In this document: positions 15,001-27,192 of the stretch, in pieces
Numbering within the stretch: the first letter of the stretch is position 1
Layout: each line of letters opens with the position of its first letter
Origin: Bugula neritina
Taxonomy: Eukaryota > Bryozoa > Gymnolaemata > Cheilostomatida > Bugulidae
DNA: 64,000 bases
Reading direction: 5' to 3'
Assembly (NCBI GenBank): GCA_964035545.1
Contig: OZ037767.1
Span: forward strand, 4,711,680 to 4,775,679
Program-made: the position numbers and the translations under genes
The notes under the pieces: model-generated
What the model saw: only the letters and a program-made list of their open reading frames with translations
Database searches by the model: none
What the model was told of the DNA's origin: nothing

Positions 15001-18000
15001 TTGAAAGAGATATCATCTATGTAAAGTTATGAACAAGAACAGAACACCAAATCATTATTTGAAATTCCTAGACAGACAGAAGTATAAAATAACAATGAAG
15101 TAGTCGTAATGAGAAGTGAAGATTATGATTATATTGCGTACTAAACTATGTAGTGAGAGACGCCAGACAGACTATACGATAAGATGATTCAGAGGAGACA
15201 ACTACAGGATGAATTACGCACCAAAATATAATACAATGACAAGAGGGACAAATGCATAAACTAAAAAGAACTGCATAGAGAAATATTGTAGCATAGTATA
15301 AATTTTATACATAATGAGACATGCTGTTGTTCTATAGATTTCAATGTCAGTGAGTAGTGCTGTGAGTGCATAGTACTGCTAGTGAATAGTACAGCTAGTG
15401 AATAGTGCTACTAGTGAATAGTGCTACTAGTGAGTAGTAAATAGTGCTGTGAGTGAATAGTACTGCTAGTGAATGGTGCTGCTAGTAAATACTGTTGTTA
15501 TGCTTGGCAAAGGCAGGCCCCATTCAGTAAAAACAATATTACGAGTTTTTAAAACTAGTCGTCTTTGAAATCAAAAGAGAAACAAATAATATTTACCACA
15601 AAACAATTTAAGGCCCCGGATGCATATTTTCTTGAATCAAGTCTATCAATGCGCAAATAGTATTTTGAGAAACAAGAAATTTTTCAACACTGAAAATTTT
15701 ACTGGTTGAATGTTAAAACAGTTAAAATTTATTCTCAACTCGTTCAGATGAGTTTGCTGCAGTCTGAGAAACTTGTAATGTTGTTGAGATACAATAGGTG
15801 CTGCCAACGCCAATTAACATAAAGCAGAGTACTGCCATATCATCTACATACTGTAATTGAGAAGTGCTGTGCATGAATTGAAGTGATACTATAACAACTA
15901 GGTGCGAGTATAATCAGAGTGATACTATAACAACTAGGTGCTAGTATAATCAGAGTGAATTTAACCTCGACTTGTGAATTGACCTTGACCTGTGAACCTG
16001 ATAACTGCCTACCTGTGAAATCTGCTGAACGGCTTCAATCTACATGTTAATCAAACAACATAACAGTTACAGTACAACACGAATCACACTCAGCATTTGG
16101 TAAACACTATGGAAAAATTACAAATTCAAAGACAGTAATCTGGCGAGAACATTATTGGGTGAAAACGAGAACTATATAATTTCTGTAGTTGACTAAAATA
16201 AAAACTGCATGACTTAAAAGTAAAAAAATGACAGCAATCAAAATTCCTAAAAGTGGTCAATAAAGTTTTGATTGTTTTTTTCTGTGAAATGTCAATTTTC
16301 AACTACAGTTTAAACTTTAATCGTGTTTAGCAAATTCAAAGGAAGTACTATGGTATTTGTTAACAAAAAGCAAGCAGAGTATCTGCTTTAAATTGTATAT
16401 TTTATGATTACCAAGAACATTCATTAAAAATAAGTGTGAAACCTGAAAAACCTGAAATATAATTAATGTATATGGTACAGCATTATTTTCAACGCATAGT
16501 AATGTTTTCTTAACCATTTTTCAAAAGCAAATATTCTCTATTATCCCAGAAAAAATGGCAACTCTCATTCTCTTTACCTGTTGGTCTTGGCTGAACTCCT
16601 GGTGTTCTGGCTTTTACCTTTAGGTCCTAAGGCTATCGATGATGTCTCACTGAACTCTCCATCATGCTCATCCTCTTCAGGATCCTGACAATAGCAACAA
16701 TTGTTTCCATAGCAACTGAACAACATCTATTTTAGACCCATGACAGGTGCAACAAATCATAAACGAATATGCCACATATTACAAAAAAATGTGCAATACG
16801 ACGATTAATGTTTGAAAGAAAAACGCATTTGAACAGAAAAACAATATATGTAACAAAAATACATAAAACAGTATGCATATAATACATTCATATCACCTTT
16901 GATATATTATATCAATACTTTAGTACAGCAATACGACAAACATTTCCATAATCACAAAGGGAAAATTTAGAGGGCCTACAACTACCAAGTAACTGAGTAA
17001 GATGTAGTATTTTTGTTAGCTATTCAATATGCATATTATTAAACATTTCTTTTTTTTATCTATAATAAAATGACTATTAAAATCATCTTTAAAATTATGC
17101 TAAGAGAGTTGTTAAAATTTATTACAAGATAATTTTTGAAATAATTTAATTAATTTTAACGAGTTTTAAATGTAATATTAAAATAATGTTTATAAAACTT
17201 AAATACACCTACTCTTTTTGCTAATACTGCTACGTTTAAACTTTCGTATTTTTTTGCAATATACCTGGAGGCATCAGCACCAACAGCTGTTGATATTGAG
17301 ATAGTATTAGTTTATATTGAAACAGCATAAATATAATAAATTAGGAGATGCTAAACAGCTTATGGAGAGAGTCACAACAATTCAGCTAGTCAGGCTTGTT
17401 ACAAAGAGAATCAATATGTCAGAGACAACTGGGAAGGAGAGAAAACAAAAGAAATAGCAGGTGATTGGATAAGGAGAAAGTGGTGTAGAGGGTAGGGCTT
17501 AATATCCAGATATACATGTTTAAAAACTTCCTAGTGACTTGAGAGTGCGTTGTAAAACAAAATGCAAAACAAAAAAACAAATAACAAGAGTGGGAGGCCT
17601 ATTAAGGCAATGACATGGGACAGATAGATATATACCTTTTTTGTTGGCTTCTAAAATGCAAATATATATATAGAAGTATAGAAAGTAAATATAAAAGCAA
17701 TGCATCGTGACAAAGCATTTCAACAGACTCGTTACTATGAAGTAATTTAGTACTTCACATACCACTTCCTCTCCGATGACACACGCCGAGGCATTCATAA
17801 ACTCCAACAGATGTTGCATGGAGGTCTTCACCAGCCTTCTCAGCAACTCCATCACTTGCATGTCCACCAGACGTAGGAACTGGACAAGTCTCGCCAGCAC
17901 TTTACGCCATTCCGCTATTTGTGTGTAGGTAGGCTTCTCTGGGGTGAAGCAAAGAGGAAATGATAATAAAGTGACAAATCGATATGAAAATATAAATTTG

Positions 18001-21000
18001 AAATGAAATAATTTTAAAAGATATTTAAATAATTGACAAAAGTTATACAAATATAATTTTAAGAAGTTCAACATATTTATTGATCATATGCTGAAAAGTT
18101 GTATCCCAAAATAGTATCAAACTATGTGAGATTTAAGCAGAAAATAAAACACAACAGCTTACTTGTTGCCAGTTTAGGACTTTCTGGACGAATACCTCTG
18201 GTGACGCCCTCCAGCTCAGCAACTGCCTGCAAACACACCAATCAGCAATTAGCTGTAGAAATCAACTAATTGAGTAATCAGATTTCCTACATAAATCTTA
18301 TCTAACTTATACAAAATCCAAGGTAATTGGTAAATAATATGCAAGTGTTAGCGAATCTTGGTTTGGCTCTGTGACCTTACCGCGCAGCTCTCCCAGACAA
18401 CCAGCACGATCTCCTTCCGCAGAGCAAGAAGTTTCTCGGCTCCCTTTTGAGACGCAAGATTTTGTGCCTCTGTGAAGTCCGACAACGAGTAGGTCTTGTG
18501 TTTGCTGACGTCTACAAACAGTATCCCAGACTGCTCTGTACCGTATCCTGTGAGACTACCAGATGCAGCCTGACACAGGGACTGTACGTGCAGCAGACAG
18601 CCTTGTAGCACCTCATTGGCCAGGAATAGTCGTCTGGTAAGAAGACCACTGCAATAGAATATAAAAACTGTTAGAAATATTCATACCTTAACTAAACTTT
18701 TGCGTATGTGGGTGAAGTTGGCCTTGCTGCAGAAATCATATTGCGACATTGCAACACAATGAAGGACAGTTTTCTGGTAAAAAGCAGATTTGTTTTTGCT
18801 ACCAAAAACATCTATCAGCCTAAAAAGCATTGTTTACAGCGAAAACATTCCACCAAGTTCTAAATTATATTTTATTAACAGCTTGAATAAATCAGCAGCA
18901 GGATTGTTACTAAATAACTTGATATCTCAGGTGAATAAGCGACACTATAAAGAGTTATCAGCACTTGCACAGTTGTACTTGAAACTTAATCATAACAGAA
19001 TTACAGTGAATGTGCAGTTGAATATTTGTTAATCAGCACCAATCAGATTTATGCCCTCATTTATTCCCATAAATTTTCAATTATTTAGCTTTTACATGAT
19101 AGTTTTTACTTCATGAACAGGTATGAAAATGTTGTGGACTCATAACTACAGCTTCAACCCACTCCTTCAGACTAACCATAACGTTGCGTATATAATATAT
19201 CAGAAAGCATAAGATTTAAGTCAGCAATGAGTTACAACTACCTGCTGCCACAAGACTTGCTGTTGCGGACTATACGATGCCACATTGTAAACGCTTTCCA
19301 CTTTCTGAACTTCTTGAACACGGGAATCTTGATAATCTGACTATAGAGGTCTTTCTCCCAGATCCACTGCAGAACTGGAGTAGCCACTGAAAGGGCCATC
19401 GGGTCTTTCGGGTTCATCTGATAAATAGAAAAACATGGCTCAGCAAAATGACATTGGTGTCACCATCAAATGATCTTATTCAAGTTGGTTCCAAGTGCCA
19501 CAAAACAGAACAGGCACTAATCCTAACTTTGTAAATAAAGTTTGATGCGCACAGTTCCATCATGTGGCAGTTACATCATGTGACAGCTGCATCACGGGAC
19601 AGTTGCATCACATGACAGTTGTTTTGTAATGTCACAGAAAGCACTGCTTAGACGTGACTAGTACAGGAAGAGCTAGTATAACTATTGAGCCAACTTACAT
19701 AAGTGACGTATGTGGAGCTGACGGTCCAGTAGTGGTCTGTCTCCTTAGCCTGGGCCTGAGGTACTGTAACCAGACTGTAGGGGTTGTAGGGGGCTTTAGG
19801 GTCAGAGTAGGAGGCGGGAAGACAGTAGTAAAACTTCCCAGGATCAGGGAATGGACAGTATGCGGTTTCCTAAGAGATACAGACATTGCAAGGTACATAA
19901 GTTGTTAAGTGCATACGTTGTAAGGTGCAGAAAAGGATTATGACTAATATTTGAAGCATAGCAATGTTAATTGTAGAGTAAAGTTATTGCTAGTAGCCAT
20001 TGAGTGCCGTAGTTTATTACTATAGCTGAGTAGAACTGCTTTCTAAGATGACCAACACACTTGGGTCAACTGACTGTAGAAATATTATATGAGAATAAAC
20101 TGGTTATAAAATCAGACTAAAATTATATTTATGATGAAAATTTGAAATGCAGACTAAAAAAATTAAGGTTTTACTTCAACAACCTTTGCACTTCACTGAG
20201 TGTGAACTACTTAGTTTCGCTCACCAAATTGCAGTGTATCAGACACTGGCTTTCAAGAAAAATTTTTTTAAAACCCTTTTGGTGCATTTAAACAATTAGC
20301 ATCACTTACAGGATCATGAGCTAATTTTTTCATCTCCATTATAGTTTCCCTAGAACCATTACAAGAAGTCGGAAAGTAGGCAGACCACCCTCTTTTCTTT
20401 AGCATTGCTATGATAAGCTCTACCATATCATCCTTGGGTGACATTTGCTCAGCATCTAATGTATATGCACATATCAAGTATTACTACTAATGCATATTCA
20501 CACCTTTCACACCTATACGGTCGTAGTCCTGTACGGGTGACCGGTATTACTACTAATGTATATGAGTATTACTATAAAAATATATTGTGTTTTGTTACTA
20601 ATGGGATGAAACAGTGGAGGCTGTATATGAGATTTACTACATTAATACACTGTTTCTTCACAGTTGGAAAGGGTAATATTTAGCCAGAGCTACTCAAATT
20701 ATTTCTCATTTAAGTATCAACTCTAAAAACCATTAGCATTACACCTCATTGTTCACGTGTCTATATGACTTTCAACTAATAAGATTTAAATGTCTAAAGT
20801 CAAATTTTCAACTAAATCTACAAGAAGGATTCCACACAACTAATAGGTCTGTAATTTCTACCTGACAGTTTATGATCAGGTAGTGTAGAAATAACATTAG
20901 CTGACTTTCCACTAGCAGGTCGCTTCTGTTTAGATGTAGCCTGTGCTCCCTCTCCTACTACAAAATTTAAAACGTCTTTGATAATCTGGTATGTTGATGG

Positions 21001-23794
21001 TGCTTAGGCTTTACTACTCTCTCGTGTAGTGAAACCTAAACACCTGGTACTTCACATCATGCAACTGTTTCATGTAAACAACGATAAAAGTTTCAACTTT
21101 TGTTGTTGTGCAGTTAACAGAAAAAATTGTGCTGTGTTATCCTGGGAACTCAGCGAAAAATTTTTGGTAATTATTATTCTCAGAAAATTAATTGCAATGG
21201 TCTTCAGTTTTAAAATCAAAATATTGGCAACTATATATATAACAAGTTTTGTTGAATATTGAAACACATATTTAATCAAACTTTCTTTGATTGGAAAGTA
21301 TTTTATGTAAACAATGATGAATAAATAGTAAGAAAAATCCATAAAATTGTGTTTTTACCCAAAATGTACAAAACTATTTTTCTAAATAACTTGATTCATT
21401 TTTTTATGTTATAAAATGTTTGAAACAAATTTTAACTTCTGCTTGGCAACTTCCATCTATATATGTAAAAGAATAAATTGTATGTTAAACTTGATGGGGT
21501 TTAAAGTATAAAGCATAAAGTATTATAGTAGTGCCAATGAAAAGGTTTACAATAGCTGTCTGTACTTCACACAATGCAAGGCAGTGCAGGCTTAACAAAT
21601 GCCCAAGTGCTCAAGTCTACCTCAAGTAAGACTTGTCAATTGAGTCACTGACAGACTTACCTGGCTGGGCTGCGTCTTCCAACTCTGTAACAGCACTGAA
21701 GTCTGAGAGAACAGTGGAGGGTCTAGAGGAGACCTTCACATTGTTACTGTCATCATGTTTAACTTCAGGTGAGACGGGGCTCAGCTTGATTGGCTGTAAA
21801 CTGCAATTACAGCAAGTAGTAATGGTATATGATTGGCTAAAACAATAAAAGTTAATGGTTATAATTATATAACAAAACTAGTTCAGCAGAAAAACATCTT
21901 AAATTAGTGCACTTGTTTATATATAAAATTAAAGTTGATATGCTATGCAGCCCAAAAAACAAGTAAAGTTATTCCTTTATAACTAGCACAGAAGAATTGG
22001 CAGGCAAATATTTGAAAAAAGTATTCTTTTAGATGATATTACGTTAATGACAACATCTTCAGATGATAAATAGGTAAACAATAAGACACTTTTGAAAATA
22101 AGTTCACAGATCAAATAGCCACTAGGTGCAAGAATTCTGTGCGCACAAATACATAAATGTTTATGAGAACTGATATATAAGACATCAAATAGGAAAGCAG
22201 ATGAGAATGAAGTCTAATAGAACAGAAAGAAATAAAATGACAACAAAACAACACAGCTATAGATATACTTACGGCTTTCTAAAGAAAAGAAACATATGGT
22301 TAGTAATTAGTATGAATAAAATTATTTAGCCACATCAATAAATTGTATTTCAACTAAAATTCTACTTTTATTTTAACATGATTTTTTTCTTAAACTTCGG
22401 GCAAAATTTTGATTGTTTAGAAATGGTGTGTTCTAATATGATTGCAACTCAGTCATTCACTTCAAGTTTATATCAATTAAAATAATCGTATATTAAGTTA
22501 TGTGTTAGTCATAAAGCATAGATTAGTAGAGCAGCTACTTTCTAAAACTGAATCAAATATATAGACGATTCACAATGACTCACTGATCAAGTTTCAGTTT
22601 ATCCTCATCTGTGCGGGGATTCTTACTTTTCATCATCTTCTGATAGTCTCTTCTTAGCATTGTAGTCCTTATGCCAGTTGGGGCTTGGGCAGGGGGAGTG
22701 GGAACCAGCCTTTTCTATACAACATGTCATAATACAACCTAGATACAAGGCTACACAGTACCAGTTCCATTGAGGTGCCTTTCAAACCAGTTTGTTATAC
22801 AAAAAAAATTGAAACTTTAAACCTTCCTATTAAGTTTTTCACCTTTCAGTCTAACACAAGAAGTAATTACAGTAACATAACATCATACCTGATAAGATTT
22901 TACAGGATATCTAAGGGCTAATATAAGAGCATTAAACTGTGTCTTTAGATAGTCCCAGATATTCACAAACTGGCATTTCCAAAATTACTGAATGAAATTA
23001 CTGAAAATTACTGAATATAGCAATTTTATTATTTTTTTAAAAATAACTTTACATACAGAGAAAACATTTTTCTAACTAACTTGAGTGTTGGCTGATGACT
23101 GTTTGCCATTCAGTAAGGTATTGTTTGATGATGATTTTCCATACATCATGGCCTCTCTCTTTTTAACACTACGCAAGGCATCAGAGCTGTCTGGCCGGCT
23201 CACCAGGTGCGACATCAAGTCAGCAGGGCTCTGATTCAGAGAACAAACATGAGTTAATTGTACACAAAAACTTTATTGACAATAAAGTCAATCTGGTAAA
23301 TATAATATCTTAATTTAAAATTTTTAATTTGTTGAGTGCAAGAAAAAAAATAAAAAGGAGTCAAAAAATGATAAGTATCTATTTAAAAACTGTTAAAAAA
23401 TTTTAAAATAAAACAAAACCTGATGAGTACAATTTGAGGGTTCACCTAAAATCTAACTCCTAGCAAAACATTTTTGATTAGGTAAATGAAGCAAGCTCCC
23501 TGATTTAGTATATCATAAATTTGATACTTCAAGCGCTAAAAAGTCATCAGATAAATAAAGAACAACTTTGTGTAATTAACATGAACATTAAAAAGATGAG
23601 TAAGTAAAGAAGGAGTTTGACTACATTCATACCTTGGCTTTTAGTTTTATTCCAAATGATTCCGAGTCTCCTCCATCATTACCACTGAGAGGGTCCAATA
23701 TTGCAGAGCTGCCAGTACCCTGTGACACAGAGCCTCTGCTTGAAGCAAAGGTTACAACTTTGCGCTTCTTTTGGTTTCTCTCTATGGCAGCCAT
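1..23794 (-). CDS. Axonemal dynein heavy chain, DNAH14/DNAH6-type (N-terminal half, 3' end beyond window)
   Basis: This is the motor heavy chain of an inner-arm-type axonemal dynein, which moves along doublet microtubules by ATP hydrolysis in motile cilia. I reconstructed 38 exons with GT/AG borders and matching phases (2,032 codons): 23633-23794, 23081-23230, 22584-22714, 22273-22278, 21661-21800, 20862-20957, 20310-20455, 19699-19869, 19242-19417, 18381-18648, 18163-18226, 17763-17938, 16578-16684, 14191-14374, 13419-13662, 12751-13017, 12061-12299, 11358-11480, 10749-10922, 10213-10431, 9481-9658, 8729-8828, 8010-8239, 7400-7459, 7040-7251, 6409-6573, 5963-6076, 5397-5570, 4700-4923, 4288-4362, 4116-4203, 3371-3621, 2691-2922, 2443-2496, 1843-2057, 1593-1702, 902-1070, 306-507. 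The linker motif [16 protein letters not shown] lies near residue 1500, the AAA1 Walker [11 protein letters not shown] near 1766 and Walker B CCFDEFNR near 1820. The AAA2 entry [10 protein letters not shown] is in the last exon. The long tail (AAA1 near residue 1770) fits DNAH14 length better than DNAH6, but this paralogue call is inference. The start is [10 protein letters not shown] at 23794. Bases 1-305 hold no recognised exon. Confidence 0.95.
2165..2385. repeat. AT-rich tandem repeat in dynein intron
   Basis: Short degenerate units of the TATACTATACAGTATA kind repeat throughout, including consecutive ACAGTATAC steps. The tract lies in the intron between exons 2443-2496 and 1843-2057. It generates spurious open frames on both strands. 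Confidence 0.8.
3975..4110. repeat. Minisatellite abutting a dynein splice donor
   Basis: About four degenerate copies of a roughly 27-30 bp unit (core AGTTAGCAATAAGCGAAAAT) run up to the donor of exon 4116-4203. The last unit ends within a few bases of the splice site. Confidence 0.7.
5563..5760. repeat. 24-bp minisatellite that includes a dynein splice acceptor
   Basis: About eight copies of a 24-bp unit (core TCTCTACACAATATAAATAC) start at the exon/intron border of exon 5397-5570. On the minus strand each unit carries ATTGTGTAGAGA, which is the real acceptor plus the first exon bases. The 3' splice site is thus present in several tandem copies. Later copies are more diverged. Confidence 0.85.
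6805..6888 (-). repeat. Degenerate tRNA-like sequence, probable SINE head
   Basis: On the minus strand there is a box A-like TAGTGTAATGGTTAGTAC and, about 35 bases on, a box B-like GTTCTATTCTT. The anticodon stem and acceptor stem do not pair properly, so this is not a working tRNA gene. It is best read as a tRNA-derived SINE fragment or tRNA pseudogene in a dynein intron. Confidence 0.45.
9178..9430. repeat. Short-period tandem repeat in dynein intron (CAGACACAA-type)
   Basis: Units of about 10-15 bp built on ATCAGACACAA repeat for about 250 bases in the intron next to exon 9481-9658, ending about 50 bases from its donor. All open frames in this interval on either strand are repeat artefacts. 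Confidence 0.85.
10911..11063. repeat. Three tandem copies (about 50-57 bp) spanning a dynein acceptor
   Basis: Three copies of a unit beginning TTTATCTAGC and containing GAGACAACACATACTATTG occur here. The first copy straddles the acceptor of exon 10749-10922. The next two lie in the intron and repeat both the first exon bases and the CTAG splice-site bases. Confidence 0.8.
11791..12060. repeat. 32-bp minisatellite ending exactly at a dynein donor
   Basis: Eight or so copies of a 32-bp unit (core CACCTTTATTGTGATGTCAT) fill the intron side of exon 12061-12299. The real donor (minus strand GTAGTGACATCAC) is the last member of a series of near-identical GTAATGACATCAC sequences, so the array appears to have grown from the splice site. 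Units carry a CRE-like TGATGTCA. Confidence 0.88.
12751..13017 (-). other. Acidic low-complexity exon in the dynein tail
   Basis: This dynein exon encodes a stretch very rich in Asp and Glu (beginning [18 protein letters not shown]) followed by a Pro/Ser-containing segment. Neighbouring exons 12061-12299 and 16578-16684 are also acidic. No dynein tail motif is visible here. It looks like a disordered insertion between recognisable tail and linker blocks, and partly explains why AAA1 starts late in the protein. Confidence 0.8.
15340..15490. repeat. Short tandem repeat in large dynein intron
   Basis: Repeated GCTAGTGAATAGT units of about 13-15 bp lie within the 2.2-kb intron between exons 16578-16684 and 14191-14374. 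The rest of that intron shows nothing recognisable. Confidence 0.7.
16703..16716 (+). promoter_or_regulatory. X-box-like (RFX) palindrome in a dynein intron
   Basis: GTTTCCATAGCAAC is close to the RFX X-box consensus: two half sites around an AT spacer. RFX factors drive ciliary genes in animals. The site lies just outside the exon ending at 16684, far from the start codon, so it could be an internal enhancer or promoter, or chance. Confidence 0.25.
22273..22278 (-). other. Candidate 6-nt microexon of the dynein gene
   Basis: Read on the minus strand, the six bases AAAGCC sit between a good acceptor (pyrimidine-rich, ending TTTAG) and a consensus donor (GTAAGTAT). The exon before (22584-22714) ends in phase 2 and the exon after (21661-21800) starts in phase 2. 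Six bases therefore keep the frame and add two residues, giving the local reading [12 protein letters not shown]. Skipping it would also keep the frame, so it could be alternative. The splice signals are seen directly; use is inferred. Confidence 0.5.
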
Positions 23795-26700
23795 GCTGTT
23801 AGTACAACAATACCGAAAGTGATGATAACGCACAATATGATAACAAATTAAAAAGATAAAAATATATATACAACTATATTCGAGTACCAACACAATACAA
23901 TACTAGATAATTAAATTGATGATTCTAAGGTGTATAAACTACAGAAATTCCTTAAAGTAGTTGCTTTAGTTTAACTGTTTGGCTATGCTTTACTATTATA
24001 CTTCTTGGAGTTGAAACAGCATTTTAAAAACTTTCCAAAGTTGAATTTAGAGATGGCTGACTTATTCCACCACTCTACACCATAAATGTACATCAGCTGA
24101 GTAAAAGAAGGTAACATGATTATAACTGTAATAGCAATACTAATATTTAAACAATATTAGCCTATTACTATTACTATTAGTATTCTATTAGCAACTATAG
24201 AAAAACCTACAGTTACTCAGGACCAGTTCACTCACTCACAGTCGTAGATCATACCTACACTGCATCTGATTTCAGTAAAAGTGTGACGATCACCATGAAT
24301 ATGACTGTAACTGTAGTCAGTAAGTGCATGAACTATGTTATTCACACTCATATTCATATTGAGTAGGCGCAGCTTAGTCTTAAACTTAAACTTAAAGCTA
24401 AGGCTAAACTTTGCCCAGGGTAGAGGTAGAGCTAGGTGTTAGGACTAGGTGTTTAAAAAATATGATACTAAAGTTGTATAGTTTTATTTAAATATACAAA
24501 CATGCTTACGAGAAATAGGCGTCTAGTCTTAAACTGTGTTTTATTTCATTTGTTCGCTCACTTAACTATATGGAAAAATTCAAATAATGAGTTACTATAA
24601 CCGCCATGTTGATTTAGCATGACTACCAGTACTTCCGTTTAAAAAAGTCGGATTCGTCGAATGCAGCTGGGGATAATCTAGTAGAACTGTTGGTTTTGTG
24701 CCGAAATATTTACGTCTGTTATTAAAAATTATGTTTAGGTATTTTCCACGTGCTCACTGCAATATTACCTTTGCTTTTGAGTACGATTACTACCCTTGTG
24801 AGTCATAAAGTCATAAAGTGAGTGATAATAATTAGCATAGCTACAAGTTCCATTTTAGTAATACTAATTTAAACTAATTGAAACGTTGACTGCTAGTGCT
24901 GTTATAAATTGGTGATTCGGATTTTGATTGTCACAACTGACAGACTGTGATATAATAATATTAATAATTATATTGATATTTATTTTCAATATTGATATTT
25001 TCATATTCATATTGATATTCACTTCATATTGATATTCATATTGAATATTGATATTCACGTTATTATTAATATTATCATATGTCTATGAATATCAATAAAA
25101 CTTGATCCAGGACGTAAACAAAAATTTATCATCATTATAATAATAATATTGATAATTATATTTATAAGTTGAAATTTAAATTATCATTGTTATGCTTATA
25201 ATTATAGTGAATCATTGTGATTATGATTGGTGATGATCATCATCCTCAAATTCAATCATCATCATCACGATCTGCGAGTGTGATCATGATTATCATTATG
25301 GTATCATTTTTAATGGTTCAATTGAAATATTTTATTTTTTAAGAAACAATTGGAGCTAAAATCACAATATGAATATGAATATCACTATCAGTCATTATAT
25401 ATAATGATTAAATTTAATATAATCATAATGGTTCTGTTAAATTTATTCATTAACTTTAAATGATCAGTTTTAAATTAATGATCGCCACAATTGCAGTTAA
25501 ATTTAATAATTGTAATAAAGGGGTGATCAGTAATAGTGACACTGATTGTGATATTCACATTTACATTAGTCTTAGACAGTTAGACTTAGTGATTAGACTT
25601 ACTCGTCATTAGTCATTACCGACTGCCCATTAGACTTAGTCTAAGTCTGAAACTAATAAATAAACAAATCAAAACTATAAAGTAACTGCAAAATTGATGG
25701 GATATTAGTATCTTTTACCTCCTCTACTTACAATCAGGAATTGTATCTCAATGTAATTTTTCTGAAATGTAGGAATGTATTGAAATTATGACATTCATGT
25801 ACTAAATAGCAAATGTAAAAAGCTACATTGATATAGCTACTAACAAGCTGTTTGGGTGTTGACATCATTGCTCTAGCTAATCATTTTAAGTGTAGTTTTA
25901 AACTTACTAACATGATCTATGTTTGTACTGCATAATGTTATAGTCGCAGTACTATATAAACATTGCTTACTATTTCTAATAAATATTATAACCAATATTT
26001 GTAAGATTGAGTGTATGAATCATTCCTGTCATCAGCCCAGCTTCATAAGATTGTAAGATGAAATGAAAGTGTTTTAGTCAATGAATAAACACGACAATTT
26101 CATTGTAAAGTTTTGGAATCAGAATTTTAATTATGTATTGATAAAAGTGACAATAGTTCCACATTAGCTTGTTAGAGGGAAAGAGTTTTCGGCAAGTTTT
26201 AAATGTTTTGATAATGCTGGTTTAACTTTATTTTGAGTTTTTTGTTCGAAAAATACTTAGTTATTGAAACCTGTTAAAGCAGCTCAGAAATTACCAAAGT
26301 TTTTCCTAGAACAATCAGTGTAAGGATCAATGTACAAAACATTGATCAATTAAAGTTGGTTCAATAAGTTCGTTGCTAATTAAAACTTTATATATTATCT
26401 TCATTCTTCACAAAATATTTGAAATCATCATCACCATGACAGTCTGTCCTAAAACAATAGCTGCTTTTATTTTGGTTTAATCATACATAATAAGCGCTAA
26501 TGGGTGATGATATTATGCAAGCTAAGGATCTAATTTCTTATACAAACGAACTTTAGTGAACGCAGAAGGTTTTGTTTATAGTGCTAATTTAATGCCTGAT
26601 AATTTGATTGAAGAAAATATTTGTCTATTGTAATAATTTTCAACCGCAATAACTGATAATGAATGAATGAATGATATAAAGGTTAGGCAGTTTCGAAAGA

Positions 26701-27192
26701 TGTAGAACATAGAGATGCTGCAAAAGTTAAACTATAAACTTCCTTTAAATTTTTTTTGCATTCATTACTAATGCAAAACTTGTATTTTGCATAAAACTGC
26801 TTAATTTGCAACAACTATAAAATATACGTATTAAAATAATTGTTCTAAGCTTTAATTTTGTTTTATTTGGTAAATTTTGCTCCTAAATTATGCACCTACA
26901 TCAACATTCTATGTACAATCAATAAAATAATGAGTATTGCTGAAATGGACTATCAGTGTTGCTAAAAGAATCTATAATTACATATAAAAATATGTTGAGT
27001 TTACAATTAAGAATATAAAATATATTTCACTAACAGGAAATTATAATTAGATGATCATGGGAAAGATATATTACCCATACTAAAAAGCATCTTATAATGA
27101 AATATAGCTACAATGTATTTTGCTCTAACTATAAATTTATGTTTATCGTGTACAGTATATACATTTCCTTCTTAACTGTTGCCATGTATTCT
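23795..27192. other. Intergenic region between dynein start and bsx end
   Basis: No gene is visible here. Around 24600-24660 a patch holds CCGCCATGTTG (YY1-like) and, on the minus strand, an ETS-like CGGAAGT. This could be the dynein promoter with an upstream untranslated exon. Around 24950-25100 there is an AT-rich repeat of ATTGATATTCAT-like units, followed by ATCATC-rich and AT-rich sequence. The bsx 3' UTR must lie below 27193; its poly(A) site was not assigned. Confidence 0.5.
24950..25100. repeat. AT-rich tandem repeat (ATTGATATTCAT-type)
   Basis: Multiple degenerate copies of ATTGATATTCAT and AATATTGATATT occur in the spacer upstream of the dynein gene. An apparent minus-strand frame here is simply the repeat translated as Asn/Ile. 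Confidence 0.75.
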
